Assembly: GCA_012728655.1 (NCBI GenBank)
Contig: JAAYEQ010000001.1
Span: 1 to 59,304 of the forward strand
DNA: 59,304 nt
Reading direction: 5' to 3'
Source of the DNA: Syntrophomonadaceae bacterium
GTDB lineage: Bacteria; Bacillota; Syntrophomonadia; Syntrophomonadales; DTU052
The position numbers and the translations under genes were made by a program. Shown here piece after piece: positions 58,721 to 59,304 of this stretch; position 1 is the stretch's first letter, and each line of letters starts with the position of its first letter. The notes under the pieces are model-generated. The model was not told where the DNA came from. It ran no database searches and saw nothing but the letters and a program-made list of their open reading frames with translations.

Positions 58721-59176
58721 TCAGTTCTGCAGACTGCCCATATGCTTTTTAAACACCAGGAACATATCTTCGAAAAGCTTGCGAAAACGTTTCAAAACAT
58801 TAAAAACCCGGTCCAATTGTTCGTCCGGGAGCTCCATCAACATCGCTTCCGTATAAACCGGTATTCCGTCATCCCCGTGATTTTTCAAAATCAGGTGTCC
58901 CCGGTTGCGGCCAACCGTGTATGCTTTGATCCCAGTTTCTTTCTCAAAATCTGCCATCAATCCGGACAATTCCTGCCACAGCGAATTGTTTAAATCAGGG
59001 TTCTGAATGAGTTTGTAGGCAACTTCTCTTTCTTTCTCGTTTAAAACCAGGTTGTAGATTTTAATATTAAACGAATACGCACGTTTACCACTGTCGGAAT
59101 CGAAATAAAGAGCCTGGTCCAGGGCACTGTAAAGTTTAAGTAGGTAAAAAGGGGTCAAGAAGATGTCAATGGCCAA
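58721..59176 (-). CDS. Hypothetical protein, 5' end probably cut by an insertion element
   Basis: A frame of up to 151 codons with no known domain. It is soluble and helical, with LVLNEKEREVAYKLIQNPDL, KAYTVGRNRGHLILKNHGDD and a basic tail FKRFRKLFEDMFLVFKKHM. The only possible start (TTG 59176) lies inside the terminal sequence of an IS21-like element that begins at about 59164, and there is no ribosome site. So the natural N-terminus was either replaced by the element or the true gene started outside. Downstream it converges with the zinc-ribbon gene. Function unknown. Confidence 0.5.
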   Translation of the reverse strand: MAIDIFLTPFYLLKLYSALDQALYFDSDSGKRAYSFNIKIYNLVLNEKEREVAYKLIQNPDLNNSLWQELSGLMADFEKETGIKAYTVGRNRGHLILKNHGDDGIPVYTEAMLMELPDEQLDRVFNVLKRFRKLFEDMFLVFKKHMGSLQN

Positions 59177-59304
59177 TTAAAAGTCAGCATTTTTGGCCAC
59201 TAGAAAATCGTCATTTTCGGTCACCAAAAGTCGTCAACTAAATTCTTCTAAGTACTTCTATCACCCCTTTACCTCAGCTGGCTTGGGTGGTACTAAACGG
59301 TTGC
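59164..59304. mobile_element. Terminus of an IS21-like insertion element
   Basis: Starting at TGTCAATGGCC (59164), three tandem 24-base units follow: 59170-59193, 59194-59217 and 59218-59241, each built as TGGCCA (CGGTCA in the last), A-rich middle with GTCA/TCGTCA, then TTTT. Multiple short terminal repeats next to a 5'-TG end are typical of IS21-family elements, where they bind the transposase. No istA/istB gene is inside the window; it would continue to the right. Family assignment is by end structure only. Confidence 0.55.

Noticed and set aside
1-59304. CRISPR arrays, tRNA or rRNA genes
   Set aside because: No regularly spaced repeat arrays, no cloverleaf-like T-loop strings in plausible context, and no rRNA strings were seen.

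Overview
The window reads as chromosome of an anaerobic, fatty-acid-using Firmicute of the Clostridia type (Syntrophomonas / Pelotomaculum / Desulfotomaculum-like; this is inference, as no 16S or ribosomal marker is present). Reasons: strong AAGGAGG-type ribosome sites, a SAM-I and a c-di-AMP riboswitch, SLH and copper-amine-oxidase-like stalk domains, two sigma-54 activators paired with fatty-acyl-CoA ligases, a fadE-fadN-fadA set, ECF sigma/anti-sigma pairs, and a group II intron scrap.

Layout. 0.3-7 kb: a crotonase, a GNAT acetyltransferase, small membrane proteins, then sigma-54 activator 1 divergent from acyl-CoA ligase 1, with a clear -24/-12 promoter and palindromic upstream sites between them. 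6.8-9.6 kb: an SGNH-hydrolase fragment and an SLH-domain exported protein. 10-17.4 kb (minus strand): a co-directional block of a two-domain AAA+ ATPase, a YbjN/secretion-chaperone-like protein, a 600-residue Gly/Ala-rich protein, then a collapsed LuxR/MFS remnant and a SpoIIE-type phosphatase. 17.7-25.4 kb: phosphodiester glycosidase, a polar amino-acid ABC transporter (binding protein frameshifted at a G9 run; ATPase behind a c-di-AMP riboswitch), UspA, MATE pump. 25.7-31.4 kb: an internally deleted acyl-CoA dehydrogenase, sigma-54 activator 2 and acyl-CoA ligase 2 with its own -24/-12 promoter. 31.6-36.3 kb: HD protein, DUF421/DUF4363 pair, and an ECF sigma operon whose first gene carries a nonsense codon. 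36.3-39.4 kb: intron scrap and metNIQ under a SAM-I riboswitch. 40-44.5 kb: chemoreceptor pseudogene; SGNH + MBOAT + DltX-like microprotein (cell-surface O-acylation); amidase. 44.6-54.1 kb: YedE/TusA pair, thioesterase, phosphoesterase, thiolase, HAD/crotonase fusion, acyl-CoA dehydrogenase. 54.4-57.8 kb: ABC-2 transporter with a second ECF sigma/anti-sigma pair. The right end runs into an IS21-like element terminus.

Two themes stand out. First, beta-oxidation is present with activation (two ligases, each probably sigma-54 controlled) and a full dehydrogenase-hydratase-thiolase set. Second, there is a high density of damaged genes (LuxR'/'MFS fusion, shortened acyl-CoA dehydrogenase, shortened chemoreceptor, frameshifted binding protein, nonsense-interrupted membrane protein, SGNH fragment, Mop-domain scrap), pointing either to active genome erosion or to assembly collapse. 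The best candidate for an undescribed system is the AAA+ / chaperone-like / hydrophobic-repeat protein operon at 12.8-17.4 kb, which resembles accessory genes of extracellular contractile injection systems but stands without tube or sheath genes here.
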